Assembly (NCBI GenBank): GCA_024500155.1
Contig: CM044877.1
Coordinates: 10,793,501-10,857,500, forward strand
DNA: 64,000 nt
Origin: Chenopodium formosanum
Taxonomy: Eukaryota; Streptophyta; Magnoliopsida; Caryophyllales; Amaranthaceae
Direction: 5' to 3'
The notes beneath the pieces are model-generated. The model saw only the letters and a list, made by a program, of their open reading frames with translations, had not been told where the DNA came from and made no database searches. Shown piece by piece: positions 23,213 through 35,482 of the stretch. Numbering within the stretch: the stretch's first letter is position 1; every line of letters begins with the position of its first letter. The translations under genes were made by a program, and so were the position numbers.

Positions 23213-23489
23213 TATTACACACATTTTTGTTTATAATATAAGTGTAATATATACAAAGTATTATAATCAATATTTTATTTCACGTAATTATTTTATAAAA
23301 TAATATAAAAGTATATAATTTTGCTTTTAAAAATATATAAATGTGGGTATGAGGTGGGGATGAGGTGGGTGAGGTGGGTACAACTTAAAATTCATCCCCG
23401 CCCCACCACCCGCCAAACCGAGACCCATCCCCGCTCCACTGGGGCGGGTCTTCTACTTGACCCGCCCCACTGACATCCCTAGCCGCGAC

Positions 23490-24284
23490 CATCCTGTTCC
23501 CCTCTCAGCGCTAGGATGAACCCCATCCCCTTGTTGCCGCGACCCCTGAACCACCCAATCCCCCTTCTTCACCAGCGCCAATTTCCAATACCCTCCTTCC
23601 ACCTTCGATAAATGCCACCTGCTTTTCATCGAAAAGCTCAAACAATATAATCCAAACCCACATATTCGAGCAAATCCGAACCAAAACCCCCTACTTTCGA
23701 GCAAAAATCGACCCAAAACCCCCTAAAATACCCTGAATCGAGCAAATAATGAATGGAAATTCAAATCAAAAGCTGATATTTTTGCCCCAAAAACCCTAGA
23801 AATTTTAACCAAAAATCGGGGAAGGAGATCATAACGAATCGAGGAAGGGGGAGGTCGGTTGCCATGTCCGGCAGGGGAGGGAATCGGGGATAGCGACTGG
23901 TTCTGGTACACTAGAGACTGGTTCTAGTGTGCCGCCGGTAGAGAAAGGACGACTTCGGCGGGGAAGAAGGGGGAAAGGTTTTTATTTTTTTTTTCTTATT
24001 CCTTTATTTAAAAAAAACAATTATAATCTTTTTTTTTTTTTTTAAATATTTTGATTATTAAAAAATAAACAAAAAACTAACCATGGTTAATTAATGATTA
24101 AATTGATTAGATAATGTCACCATTGAATTAATAATAGTGTAATAGTTGATTATCAAATAGAATTAAAAATTTTGTTGTTTACCAAAGAAAAAATTAAAAA
24201 AATCAAGAGTAACATTGAGAAATTCCGAAAAAGTTATTGTATTTTTTAAAAAGGTTTTTGATAAAAAAAAAAGTTGTTTTTATA
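23490..24284. other. C-rich then AT-rich DNA, possible old gene leader
   Basis: 23490-23950 is C-rich on the plus strand, with repeated ATTCGAGCAAATC / TTTCGAGCAAAAATCG motifs and CCAAAAACCCTAG, similar in style to a plant 5' leader. No convincing conserved reading frame exists on either strand. The hAT element at 22839 was inserted into this sequence. Confidence 0.35.
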
Positions 24285-24379
24285 CTACCTTGTTAACTAT
24301 TATGTGCAACAAAGGGGTATTAATTGTGAGACATAAAATGTTCCTTAGCTTTGTTGCACATAATAATTAACGGAGATAG
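24285..24379. mobile_element. Stowaway-like MITE (95 bp)
   Basis: CTACCTTGTTAACTATTATG pairs with the right end CATAATAATTAACGGAGATAG, flanked by TA. Inner arms TGTGCAACAAAG / CTTTGTTGCACA continue the hairpin. Confidence 0.85.
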
Positions 24380-24458
24380 TAAAAAGATTTTTGACAAAAT
24401 TTCCTAAAGAAAATAGAGAAACACAATAATACATGATAAACATATAAATCGTGTATAA

Positions 24459-24559
24459 TCTATCTATAAATATTACTAAAGGAATACCCGCTGACATTAT
24501 CACTTTTTTCAAATTCTACACGTGTTAGCTTCTCCCTCATTTAATACAGTATATTAAAC

Positions 24560-24601
<42 letters not shown>

Positions 24602-24856
24602 GAAAACAAATATCAACCTTTTACAATTTACATATGTGATTATTCCATCTATTTACAAAGTTCGCTAAATTTTATTATAGACTTGAGATGTCTTTTGTTT
24701 ATACTATGTATTATTTTAATTTTTGTAGTTTGGTTTATGTAATTATGTTAATAAGATTTTACATATTTTGACTGATGTATCTTTGAAGTAGTTTACACAA
24801 TTATAAAAACGTTTGTTATATCCGTGCATCGCATCGTCACACGAGAGTTAATCTAG
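24459..24856 (+). mobile_element. Small nonautonomous Helitron (about 400 bp)
   Basis: Begins A/TCTATCTATAAATATTACT (the start may instead be the second TC at 24463). It ends CGTGCATCGCATCGTCACACG...CTAG/T, with a hairpin-capable stretch before CTAG. It inserts between A and T as Helitrons do. A T32 tract lies inside. Confidence 0.6.
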
Positions 24857-25558
24857 TATGTTTTATGGATTACACGACACCAAAACATACCTGCTTTAAC
24901 ATCATTAAGTTAAAAACCAAAGGAGCAGAAATCATCGTTAAAAAGAACTCGTTGCTTACTATCTCAATCCCAAGATCAATACATACAAAAAGCCATATTG
25001 ATCTTGGAGTTGACATTGTAAACGCCGAGTTCCACCAGCGTTACAAGCCCCGGCCCTCTCTATACCTTCATTATATATAACGATGAACCTTAGCTTTGTA
25101 TTTATAACAATGAGAAAATGCTGACGAATTGTTTTGAGATAGAATTTTTGTTTTTAATGCTGACAATTTGTTTTGAGATAGAATTTTTTAATTTATTTAG
25201 ATATATTATAATTAAAGATAGAATTTTATTTAAAAGACACATAGTTGTTGTATGTAATCATCTAATTCGTGAACAAATTGACTTTAGAAAAAAAAAAAGA
25301 AAAACTTTATTGATAGATTATGCATTTGCATGGTGCTTCTAAATGTCCAAGTTCTTGTTGAGTTTTGGTTTTGTTTTCTTTTTAAAATGGTTAGAATAAG
25401 AGATAACATTAGGAAATTGGATTAGTAACTTTTTGTTTTTTCGCGCAATTATGCTCAGGAATGATATACTGGCCTTAGCTTGTAGATCCATAGTGTTTTT
25501 GCATTATCTCTTTCATTTTTTTCAATTATTATTTTGTTATCTTTAATTTATAGTTATA
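24857..25558. other. Intergenic, AT-rich
   Basis: No gene recognised. There is a short direct repeat of about 34 bp, TTGTTTTGAGATAGAATTTT, at 25129 and 25170. Confidence 0.4.
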
Positions 25559-26319
25559 CTAGTTTTGTGCCCGTGCGATGCTCGGATTATTTATTGAATT
25601 TTCAAATAAATTTTTAATTTATATGTCAAATTTTAAAATATATCATTCATACAAAATTATTTAGGAATTGAAATGTTGTTGTGACGATTTACTATCGAGT
25701 AGGAATTGGTGGAAAATGTTCTAGTTAATACATCAAAATAATAAAAAAAAATTAGCAAAAATAAATAAAATAAAATAAAAGTTCAAAGCTCGTTGGGTTG
25801 ATCCAGATTGAACCCAAAACTTTGGGCAAGGATTAAACATTTCGTGACTCGTAACCTGAAATGACCTAACTCGAGATGAATCATAACCCGACCCTAATTG
25901 ACATAGATTACATAGCAATAAAATTATATTAGATTGTGAAGTACATTATTTTAACCGATATATATTATAAATGGATGTTTTACGCTTTGAACTACTTCCT
26001 TTGCTCCAAAAAAATATTATGATATAAAAATAAGTTTATATGATAATTTTTGTGAATTATATTCTAATAATTTTTTTGAATAAAATTATAATTCAATTTG
26101 TACATCTGAAATATTGGTATTTTATCAAAAATAAAACTCTAAACTAACAATTTTATCCTAAAATTATATCCAAATAGAAGTTTAAATTAACTTTTTTTAT
26201 CTTATGAAGTCTATTTAAAGCTATCCAACGTGGAGCGACATGTGACGAAAAGTTCGCACGCCAAGTGTCACTGCCTCGTGACTTGGCTAAAAGTTTTGCT
26301 TTATATATTAGTTATATGA
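25559..26319 (-). mobile_element. Nonautonomous Helitron, copy 1 of a tandem pair (761 bp)
   Basis: Read on the minus strand it starts TCATATAACTAATATATAAAG and ends in a GC hairpin (GCATCGCACGGGC) followed by AAAACTAG. It is flanked by A and T with no target duplication. The interior includes CGTTGGGTTGA, GACTCGTAACCTGAA and CTACTTCCTTTGCTCC. It is closely related to the next element. No replicase/helicase is encoded. Confidence 0.78.
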
Positions 26320-26321
26320 TC

Positions 26322-27120
26322 CTAGTTTTGAATCCCGTGCGATTCCCGGGTTGTTTATTGAATTTGAAAATAAATTATAATTTTAATATATATGTCAAAT
26401 TTTAAGATATATATCATTGATACAAAATTATTTACAAAATTAGTGAGGAATTGATGTGCTTTTGTACGATTTACTATTTAACAGGCATGTAAGGATTAAT
26501 AATAATGTTGGTGAAAATATTTGATTCAATACATAAAAAAATAAAAAAAATTAGTAAAAAAAATTATATAAAATAAAATAAATGTTCAAACCCCGTTGGG
26601 GTTGACCCGAACCTGAAATTTGGATAAAGGTTGAACATTTTTTGACTCGTAACCTGAAGTGACCCAATCCGAGATGACTCATGATCCGACCCTAGCTAAT
26701 TGACAGGTCTACGTATTAATAAAATTCTATTAGATTGTGAAGTATATTATTTTAACCGATTAACATATATTATAAATAATGGATGTTTTACACTTTAAAC
26801 TACTTCCTCCGCTCCAAAAATTATTATGATATAAAAATAAATTTTTTAGATAATTTTTGAGAATTATAATCTAATATTTTTTTTGAATAAAATTATAATT
26901 CAATTTGGACATCTGAATTATTGATCTTTTATCGAAAATAAAACTCTAAGCTAACAATTTTATCCTAAAATTTTATCCAAATATAATTTTAAACTAACTT
27001 TTTATCTTATGAAGTGTATTTAAAAAACATGGCACGACACTTGGCGAAAAGTTGCAATGCCAAGTGTCGCTGCCTTGTAACCTGGCTAACAGTTTAACTT
27101 TATATATTAGTTATATATGA
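26322..27120 (-). mobile_element. Nonautonomous Helitron, copy 2 of a tandem pair (799 bp)
   Basis: Same ends and interior as copy 1 (CTAGTTTTGAATCCCGTGCG at the left, TATATTAGTTATATATGA/T at the right), separated from it by two bases. Small indels and many substitutions distinguish them, so the pair is not a very recent duplication. Confidence 0.78.
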
Positions 27121-27896
27121 TTTTCTAAAATTTGTGAGATATCACTTTTCTCAACACTTTTTTTTTTTTGGAGAAAACAACCTTATAATTTTTTTTTTTT
27201 TTTAATAATAACACACCTTAGTCCAATTTTTTTTTTTTTGTGAGATGTCGAGATTATACCTTAGGCCCATTTCATGGCTTCGATCTTATTTTCTGGCATT
27301 GTCTACTCGAGGCACCTATCACGTGTTCACTCAATATCACCCCTTTTAATTTTTACCCATTTTCCCCTTCAATTACACTCTCTCTCCTCTATTCTTCTCC
27401 CCCCCCCCCCTTCCTCCCCATCACCACCAAAATCACCAACTCCACCTGCCCCCACCAGAATACACATCACTACCTCAGCTAGCCTATTCATGCGCCTGAC
27501 GGCCTGACCTCTTACACCCTTCCTAACCTGATGCCACCCATAACAGCTTCATCTTGAAATCATGTCGTGAATTACCATCGTCAGCGGTTGTGCAGTGCCA
27601 CCTAGCCACTAAAACCTTTAATTCTCCCTCCTTTTTTCACTTGAAATTCACAGTTCAAATTTAATTTCAGTCCGAAGAATTCTGCCTGAACTCGTGCAAT
27701 TTTGGGTTGGGTCGACTTTGACAAGGTCTAGTTGGACTTGGAAAGTGATAGGAAATGTGAGATAAATTTAGTAGTCTTTGCCAATAAATTGGTTATAAAT
27801 TTATAGTTCTTCCTATCGAAGTCCATCTCAGCGCACAGCTACTATACGTTTACAATGCATATAGGATGAAAAAAATATAAATTTGACAAGCTTTAG
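27121..27896. other. Intergenic; C-rich segment with short frames
   Basis: Several T-rich tracts precede a C-rich segment at 27340-27560 (CCCCCCCCCCTTCCTCCCC). Two overlapping frames of about 80 codons (27240-27507) are low-complexity P/S/T and show no family similarity, so I do not call a gene. Confidence 0.4.
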
Positions 27897-28073
27897 AATT
27901 AAAAAGGAAAATTTGTCAAAAATAAGTCAACCTTTGCTTGGTTAGCTCAAAATAAGCTAACTTTTGAATTAACTCAGAATAAGTCAACTTTTGTAATATA
28001 TTTTCTCAAAATGAGTCAAAACTGGTTATATTAAAAGTTGACCGATTATTAAGGTAAAGCATGACACATGTCA

Positions 28074-31000
28074 TGTAATACCCCGTATTTTCATACGTAT
28101 TTTCCTAATTAATTATTATTTTCTAAAAAGGGTATTTTAGTAATTCAATTTACTATTTAAATCTTGGAGCCAAAATGATATTTGAATTTTGGTGCCAAAA
28201 GTATTTTAAAAAAAAATTATTATTTTGGATAAGATTTATTATCCATTTATTTTATTTTAAAAAATGGATTATTTATATATTTCGGATATTTTAATTAAGG
28301 CAAAAGCTATATTTTATTATTATTTTAATAAGTCCAAAAATCCCATTTATTTGACTAATAAATTTCGGATTTTCCTATGTGAAAATCTGATTTTATTAGT
28401 TAAATTATTTGGTGGATATTTGGTATTTTATTATTTAATAAATATTATTTACACAATTATTTTAATTCCTTAAAATAGCAAAATAATTTCCTAAATACTA
28501 AATAGGAGGGCCGAAAATATGAGCTTGGGAAAGCTCAAGAATTTTGGCCATCCCATGTAGATATTGGGAAAAATATTTTGGTAATTTGTATTTTTAATTA
28601 TCTCATTAAAATCTCCTATTTTCCTTAATTCTAATTCTCCATCTTTTTAATATCTAATCATTATGTTTTCTTGCCATTCATCCTTCTTAATTATTCCCCA
28701 AGTAATTCCAATTTCCTTGATATTTTTCATGACATACATACCTTCCATATTCAATTATACACAATCTCAGCTCTTCAATATTAAAACTTTCCTTAAATCT
28801 TTACTCACTTCTCCAAGTAATCCCTTAAACCCTACTCACCATAATTCTTCCTACATTCTCCTTCCATAAATATTGCATGATCTAGCCTATAAATACTCCT
28901 CCATACCTCTCACATTCTTCACACCAATTCTCTTCTTTTCTTCTCCTCAATTTTACACAAATTATCCCATTTATCTTTGAAGCCAATTTTCGGGCACTTC
29001 TGTTCAGTTTTGGGGTATTGACGTCTACAGAAAATTGTTACTCTAGAAAAATCCTTGAGGTTAGGCTCAAGAATCACCCAATTCGGAGTTATAACGAAGG
29101 AGTTATAGCCTCTGCAAGTTCTGCCTTCTTTTTCCAACGCAAATCCAATTCTTCTTTGTCCTTGATTTCTTATCTTTCTTCTCCTTTTCTCTTATTCAAT
29201 TATTATTATTATGATGGGAGATTAATATAAAATTATTATGAGAAGTTTTAATTATATAAAATCAGATTTTAATAATGTTAGTTTATGTTGAATTAATTTA
29301 AAAGGTTCATCCACATATAGTTGGGAGGGTTTAATTTAATTGTTTGTGATTATTTGATAACCTTATATTAATTAAGGTTATATTTATTTGTAGGGTGTTT
29401 TTGATCAAGCTACTTGAGATTTCTTTTGAAGTGGTTTTTGGCTAAGCAAGGATCAAGGTACATTAGGCGGCTAGATACCTTGTAAGTGACCGACTTGAAT
29501 GAACATGTTTGAATGATTTATGTTGCTTGAATTAAATTCACTTGAATTATGGTTTGTGAAATAAAAGTATGTTTAAAAGATTGGTTTTAATTTCAAGCAA
29601 ATACTCCAATTCAATTATTAAAACCAATCTTTTAAACATACTTTTATTTCATAAACCATAATTCAAGTCAATTTAATTCAAGTAACATAAATCATTCAAA
29701 CATGTTCATTCAAGTCGGTCACTTTCAAGGTACCTAGCCGCCTAACGTACCTTGATCCTTGCTTAGCCAAAAACCACTTCAAAAGAACTCTCAAGTAGCT
29801 TGATCAAAAACACCCTACAAATAAATATAACCTTAATTAATATAGGAAAAATTAGAAAAAATAATCCCAACTTTCATCAATTTTTGCACAATAATCTCAA
29901 CTTTGGATTATTCTGGAATAATCCGAACTTTGGGGGTTATTTACTTTCTTCAATCCCAAACCGGTCAATGAAAGTCAATGACCTATTATATCAGGTCACT
30001 TGACACGTGTCAAGTCCTGATTGATCCAAAAAAAAAAAAAAACAAAAACAAAAAACACCAAAAAAACAAAAAACCAGCCACTTCCCTCACGGCCCCACCC
30101 CTGCTGCCCATCCCTCCACCACTCCTTCGCCGGACCACCGCCCTCTATCCATCCCTAGCGTCGCCAGTTTCCCCTATCCCTGAAACCCCTCTCATTTCCC
30201 CACACAACCACCAAGAAAACCCCTCTTCCACTCTCAAAAACCCCAAATCGCCACCCTAGCTAACTCGCAATCGCATCACACAGCAGCACGCCACCGCCAG
30301 CCAACTCGCAACCGCAAAAATCGCCACCAATTAGTCCTAGGTGGGGGTTAGGGTGGCTTTTAAAAATCATGTGCTGACACGTGGCTTTTAAAAATCATAA
30401 AAAAAAAAATTAACCTTCTCAATAGGTAATCGGTCATAAGGACTGAAGAAAAAGAATACCCCCAAAGTTCGGATTATTCCAGAATAATCCAAAGTTGGGA
30501 TTATTGTACCAAAATTGAAGAAAGTTGGGATTATTTTTTCTAATTTTTCCATTAATATAAGGTTATCAAATAATCACAAACAATTAAATTAAACCCTTCC
30601 AACTATATGTACATGAACCTTTTAAATTAATTCAATATAAACATCATTAAAATCTGATTTTATATAATTAAAACTTCTCATAATAATTTTATATTAATCT
30701 CCCATAATAATAATAATAATTGAATAAGAGAAAAGGAGATGAAAGATAAGAAACCAAGGAAAAAGAAGAATAGGATTTGCTTTGGAAAAAGGAGGCAGAA
30801 CTTGCAGAGGCTATAACTCCTTTGTTATAACTCCGAATTGGGTGATTTTTGAGCCTAACCTCAAGGATTTTTTGAGAGGAACAATTTTTTGGAAAAACGT
30901 CAATACCCCAAAACTGACCAGAAGTGCCCGAAAATTGGCTTCAAAGATAAACGGGATAATTTGTGTAAAATTGAGGAGAAGAAAAGAAGAGAATTGGTGT

Positions 31001-31837
31001 GAAGAATGTGAGAGGTATGAAGGGGTATTTATAGGCTAGCTCATGCAAGATTTATGGTAAGAAAATGTAGGAAGAATTATGGTAAGTAGGGTTTAAGGGA
31101 TTACTTGGAGAAGTGAGTAAAGATTTAAGGAAAGTTTTAATATTGAAGAGATTGTGTATAATTGAATATGGAAGGTATGTATGTCATGAAAAATATTAAG
31201 GAAATTGGAATTACTTGGGAAATAATTAATAAGAATGAATGACAAGAAAATATAATGATTGGATATTAAAAAGATGGAGAATCAGAATTAAGGAAAATAA
31301 GAGATTTTAAAATTAAAAATACAAATTACCAAAATATTTTTCCCAAAATCTACATGGGATGGCCGAAATTCTTGAGCTTTCTCAAGCTCATATTTTCGGC
31401 CCTCCTATTTAGTATTTAGGAAATTATTTTGCTAGTTTTAAAGAATTAAAATAATTGTGTAAATAATATTTATTAAATAATAAAATACCAAATATTCACC
31501 AAATAATTTAACTAATAAAATCAAATTTTCACATAGGAAAATCCAAAATTTATTAGTTAAATAAATGGGATTTTCGGACTTATTAAAATAATAATAAAAT
31601 ATAGTTTTTGCCTTAATTAAAATATCTGAAATATATAAATAATTCGGTTTTTAAAATAAAATAAATGGATAATAAATCTTATCCAAAATAATAATTTGAA
31701 TTTAAAATACTTTTGGCACCAAAATTCAAATATCATTTTGGCTCCAAGATTTAAATAGTAAGTTGAATTACTAAAATACCCTTTTTAGAAAATAATAATT
31801 AATTAGGAAAATACGTATGAAAATACGAGGTGTTACA
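28074..31837. repeat. Head-to-head LTR palindrome
   Basis: Left arm 28074-29591 (1518 bp) and right arm 29617-31837 (about 1.5 kb after removing the 706-bp MULE and one target copy) are inverted copies of the same LTR part. A 25-bp spacer (29592-29616) separates them. Both begin TGTAA.ACC.CGTATTTTCA at their outer ends. The arms show scattered substitutions and are not identical. Confidence 0.88.
29845..30550. mobile_element. Nonautonomous MULE (706 bp) in the right palindrome arm
   Basis: Inverted ends GGAAAAATTAGAAAAAATAA...TTATTTTTTCTAATTTTTCC extend about 31 bp and include ATCCCAACTTTC. They are flanked by a perfect 9-bp duplication ATTAATATA (29836-29844, 30551-30559). The left palindrome arm has the unoccupied site near 29363-29375. 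The interior 30070-30340 is C-rich with ACCGCC / CGCCAGCC clusters and no conserved frame. Confidence 0.92.
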
Positions 31838-31854
31838 GTCTACCCCCCTTAAAA
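31838..31854 (-). promoter_or_regulatory. Polypurine tract of the gypsy element
   Basis: The minus strand reads TTTTAAGGGGGGTAGAC immediately before the LTR start TGTAACACC. This is the expected plus-strand primer position and shows the element's internal orientation is minus. Confidence 0.8.
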
Positions 31855-32051
31855 TAAATTTCGACCCGAAAATTAGCCAAAAGAAACGAAAATCATTTTG
31901 AAATTATTGGTTCATGCACATCCTAACTTGACTTAAGACTCAAATAAGACTCGAAATCACTCAAAAATGACTCGAAAAGCAGACGCGCGAAACTCTATCA
32001 CCCTCTACCCCCCTTAAAAGAAGTTACGCCCCTGTAACTCAACCACTAACC

Positions 32052-33313
32052 TTAGGCAATCAACTCTGGGTAGCGTTTCCTCATATCAGCCTCAGCTTCC
32101 CATGTAGCCTCTTCAGTTTTCTGATTTGACCACAACACTTTTACAATGCTCACATCCTTGTTCCTTGTTCTCCTGAACTTAGAGTCAAGAATCTTTACTG
32201 GTCTTTCCTCATAAGTCAAATTCTCATCCATCTCAATGGTTTCTGGTTGTAACACATGTGTCACATCAGGAATATACTTTCGGATTTGGCTCACATGGAA
32301 CACATTGTGAACCCTCTCAAGCTCGTTAGGCAAATACAACTTATAAGCCACTTTCCCTACTTTCTGAATGATCTCATAAGGCCCTATGTGCTTTGGGCTT
32401 AATTTCCCTTTCTTCCCGAACCTCATCACACCTTTCATGGGTGAAATTTTCAACAAAACTTTCTCTCCTACTTCATACTCCTATTCCCTCCTTTTCAATC
32501 AGCATAACTTTTTTGTCGATCTTGAGCTGCTTTAATATTTTCTTGGATCAACTTGACCTGCTTCACCATATCCTCAATCATATCTGGTCCAAGAACCATA
32601 GTCTCACTTATATCATTCCAACACACTAGGCTTCTACACTTCCGACCATACAATGCTTCAAACGGTGCCATTCCAATGCTTGCATGGTAACTGTTGTTGT
32701 AAAAGAACTCTATCAAATCTAGGCGGTCTTCCCAACACCCTTGATACTCCATCACACAAGCTCTCAACATGTCCTCCAATGTCTGAATCGTTCTTTCTGT
32801 TTGACCATCTGTCACTGGGTGAAATGTTGTGCTCATTAACAACTTAGTTCCCATCGCTTTTTGCAAACTTTGCCAAAAGTTAGACAAAAATCTTAAATCT
32901 CTATCCGAAATAATATCCGTGGGTACCCCATGGTACTTCACCACAAACTTTACATATGCTCTTCCCAACTGATCCATGGTCCAAGTACTTCTCATGGGTA
33001 TGAATGTTGCTGACTTCGTCAACCTGTCCACTATTACCCAAATAGTGTCATTCCCTGCCTTGGTCTTTGGCAAGGTTCCCACAAAATCCATAGAAATTGA
33101 ATCCCATTTCCACTTGGGCACCTCCAAGGATTGGACCTTTCCTTGAGGTCTACGATGCTCAATCTTCACCTTCTGACATGTCAAACACTTAGCCACAAAA
33201 TTTGCCACTTCTCTCTTCATATTGGGCCACCAAAAAGTCTTCTTCATGTCCTTATACAACTTATCCCCTCCAGGATGCATTGAATAAGGAGAATTATGGG
33301 CTTCTTCCATCAA
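32052..33313 (-). pseudogene. Gypsy integrase and chromodomain
   Basis: Integrase occupies 33313-32495: the zinc-binding HHCC has H6 and H13 (AHNSPYSMHPG) and C43/C46 (CLTC). The catalytic triad is D76 (SMDFVG), D137 (ISDRD) and E173 (GQTERT), with 35 residues between D137 and E173 as expected. After a frame break near 32490, the 32456-32052 frame carries the integrase C-terminal part (GPYEIIQKVGKVAYKLYLP, VFHVSQIRKY) and a chromodomain-like tail (EATWEAEADMRKRYPEL), typical of chromoviruses that target heterochromatin. The protein integrates element cDNA. An in-frame TGA in place of Arg precedes the integrase near 33362. Confidence 0.9.
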
Positions 33314-33364
33314 TCGTCGTTTCAGATCACCACGATTCTGCGGTACACACCATCTTCCCTTAAA

Positions 33365-35482
33365 TCAAATACTTCCCTCATCACCAATGGTGAAATCCAA
33401 CACTTCTCCTTCATCAATCTTCTTCTTTATTGTCTTTAACTTCTCATCTTCCAATTGACTTTCCCTTATCTCATCATAAATGGATGGTTGAACCACCAGG
33501 GCATTCAACATCCTAGCCACTTCACCATGCCCCACTACTTCCAAGTTCAACTTCTGAAATTCCACACACAACTGGTCTGGTACTACCATCACATTCACCG
33601 TATGCTCTGACTTTCTGCTTAAAGCATCTGCCACCACATTAGCCTTTCCCTCGTGATACTGAATATCCAATGTATAATCACTCATATACTCCAACCATCG
33701 TCTCTGCCTCCCATTCAAGTGCGTCTGGGTGAAAATGTACTTCAAACTCTTATGGTCCGTGAAAATCCTACAAGTCACCCCATACAAGTAATGTCTCTAA
33801 ATCTTCAAGGCAAACACTATTGCAGCTAACTCCAAATCGTGGGTTGGGTAATTCCCTTTGTGAACCTTCAACTACCTTGAGGCATAGGCAATCACTCTTC
33901 GATTTTGCATCAACACACATCCCAATCCCAACTTCGATGCATCACTATACACGTCATATAGATCACTTCCATCCGGCAAAGATAGCACAGGTGCTGTGGT
34001 TAACCTTTCTTTCAAGATCTTAAATGCCTCCTCACACTCGGGAGTCCACAAAAACTTATGCTCCTTTTTCATCAAACTTCTCATGGGCTTTGAAATCCTT
34101 GAAAAATCCTTCACAAACCTTCTGTAATAGTCTGCTAAACCCAAGAAACTCCTTACATTCGATACATTCTTTGGGGTTGGCTAATCACTCATAGCTCGAA
34201 TCTTGCTTGGGTCCACTTAAACTCCGTCCTTGGAAATCACATGGCCCAAAAATGCTACTTTCTCCAACCAAAACTCACACTTAGACAACTTGGCATACAA
34301 CTGATGCTCCCTCACATGACAACACTTGTCTCAAATGCTCCTTATGCTCTTCTTCATCCTTCAAATAGACCAAAATATCATCAATAAACACCACCACAAA
34401 CTTGTCCAAGTATGGCCTAAAAATCCTATGCATCAAATCCATGAACACTGTAGGTGCATTGGTCAAACCAAATGGCATCACTGTGAACTCATAGTGACCA
34501 TAACGAGTCCTGAAAGCACTCTTTGCAATATCTTGCTCTGCAATTCTCAACTGGTGATAACCCGATCTCAAATCTATCTTTGAGAAGACCCCTGCTCCCT
34601 TCAACTGGTCAAACAAATCATCGATCATTGGTAATGGATACTTATTCTTCACTGTCACCTTATTCAACTCTCGATAATCTATACACAACCTCATACTTCC
34701 ATCTTTCTTCTTCACAAACAATACTGGAGCTCCCCAGGGTGATGAACTAGGCCTAATATAACCTTTCTCCAACAAATCATCCAACTGGGTCTTCAACTCC
34801 ATCAACTCAGCTGGAGCCATCCTATATGGAGCCTTAGAAATAGGTCCAGTTCCAAGCACTAGGTCGATAGTGAACTCAACATCCCTTACTGGTGGCATAC
34901 CAGGAATCTCATCTGGAAACACATTTTGAAACTCTTCTACAACAGGAATACCCTCTTCACCTTTCTTTTCCTCACTTTCAACCTCTTGAACACTACACAA
35001 AAACAAAGGACAACCCTTCTTAACCAGCTTCTGTAGTTGCATTGCAGACACGATTCTCAACCCTAAGCTTTTCCCTTCCTTCTTATACACCACTTTGGTC
35101 TTACTTGGGCTAGTCAATGTGACCTTTTTAGCCGCATAATCAATTTTTGCTTCATACTTTCCCAACCAATACAAACCCAGAATCACATCAAAGTCATTAA
35201 AGTCAAACTCGATCAAATCGGCCAGAAACTCTACCCAGAGATGAGAATAGGCACACTAAAAAACAATCTCGAACAACTCCTCACTTCCCCAGACGGAATA
35301 GACACATCTAGAGAAACTGATTTAGGACTCTCTAACCTGAGACTCCCAACTACTTTCTTAGAAATAAAATAATGCGACGCCCCTGAATCAAACAAGACTT
35401 TCGTAGGAAAAGAAGTTATAAAGAAAACACCAATTACCACATCATTAGCAAACTCAGCCTGACGACTATTCATCACGAACAC
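33365..35482 (-). pseudogene. Gypsy protease-reverse transcriptase-RNase H
   Basis: Protease (35482-35231): active site FDSGASHYF with D32. Reverse transcriptase (35216-34281): YRMAPAELMELK, SSPWGAPVLFVKKKDGSMR, SKIDLRSGYHQ, MPFGLTNAP and the catalytic FIDDILVY at about 34377-34388. RNase H continues at 34144-33872 (DYYRRFV, YDVYSDASKLGLGCVL) and 33787-33365 (FTDHKSLKYIFTQ, RRWLEYMSDY, GKANVVADALSRK). The pieces are separated by frameshifts near 35480, 35230 and 34310 and by stops at four places where the family has Gln or Trp (near 34220, 34183, 33872 and 33797). Not translatable as one polyprotein. Confidence 0.9.

Larger units (their letters stand above)
22839..23481. mobile_element. hAT-like nonautonomous element (643 bp)
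   Basis: Ends TAGGGATGTCAATGGGGC / GCCCCACTGACATCCCTA are imperfect inverted repeats, flanked by a perfect 8-bp duplication GCCGCGAC (22831-22838 and 23482-23489). Eight-base duplications are characteristic of hAT. The subterminal parts are GC-rich (CCCGCGGCGGGT; GGGGCGGGTC), and the centre holds a TAAAA microsatellite and a small Stowaway-like MITE. No transposase is present. Confidence 0.88.

Noticed and set aside
27240..27507. Two overlapping Pro/Ser-rich frames
   Set aside because: Low-complexity C-rich DNA, no conserved motif, no splice-linked exons.
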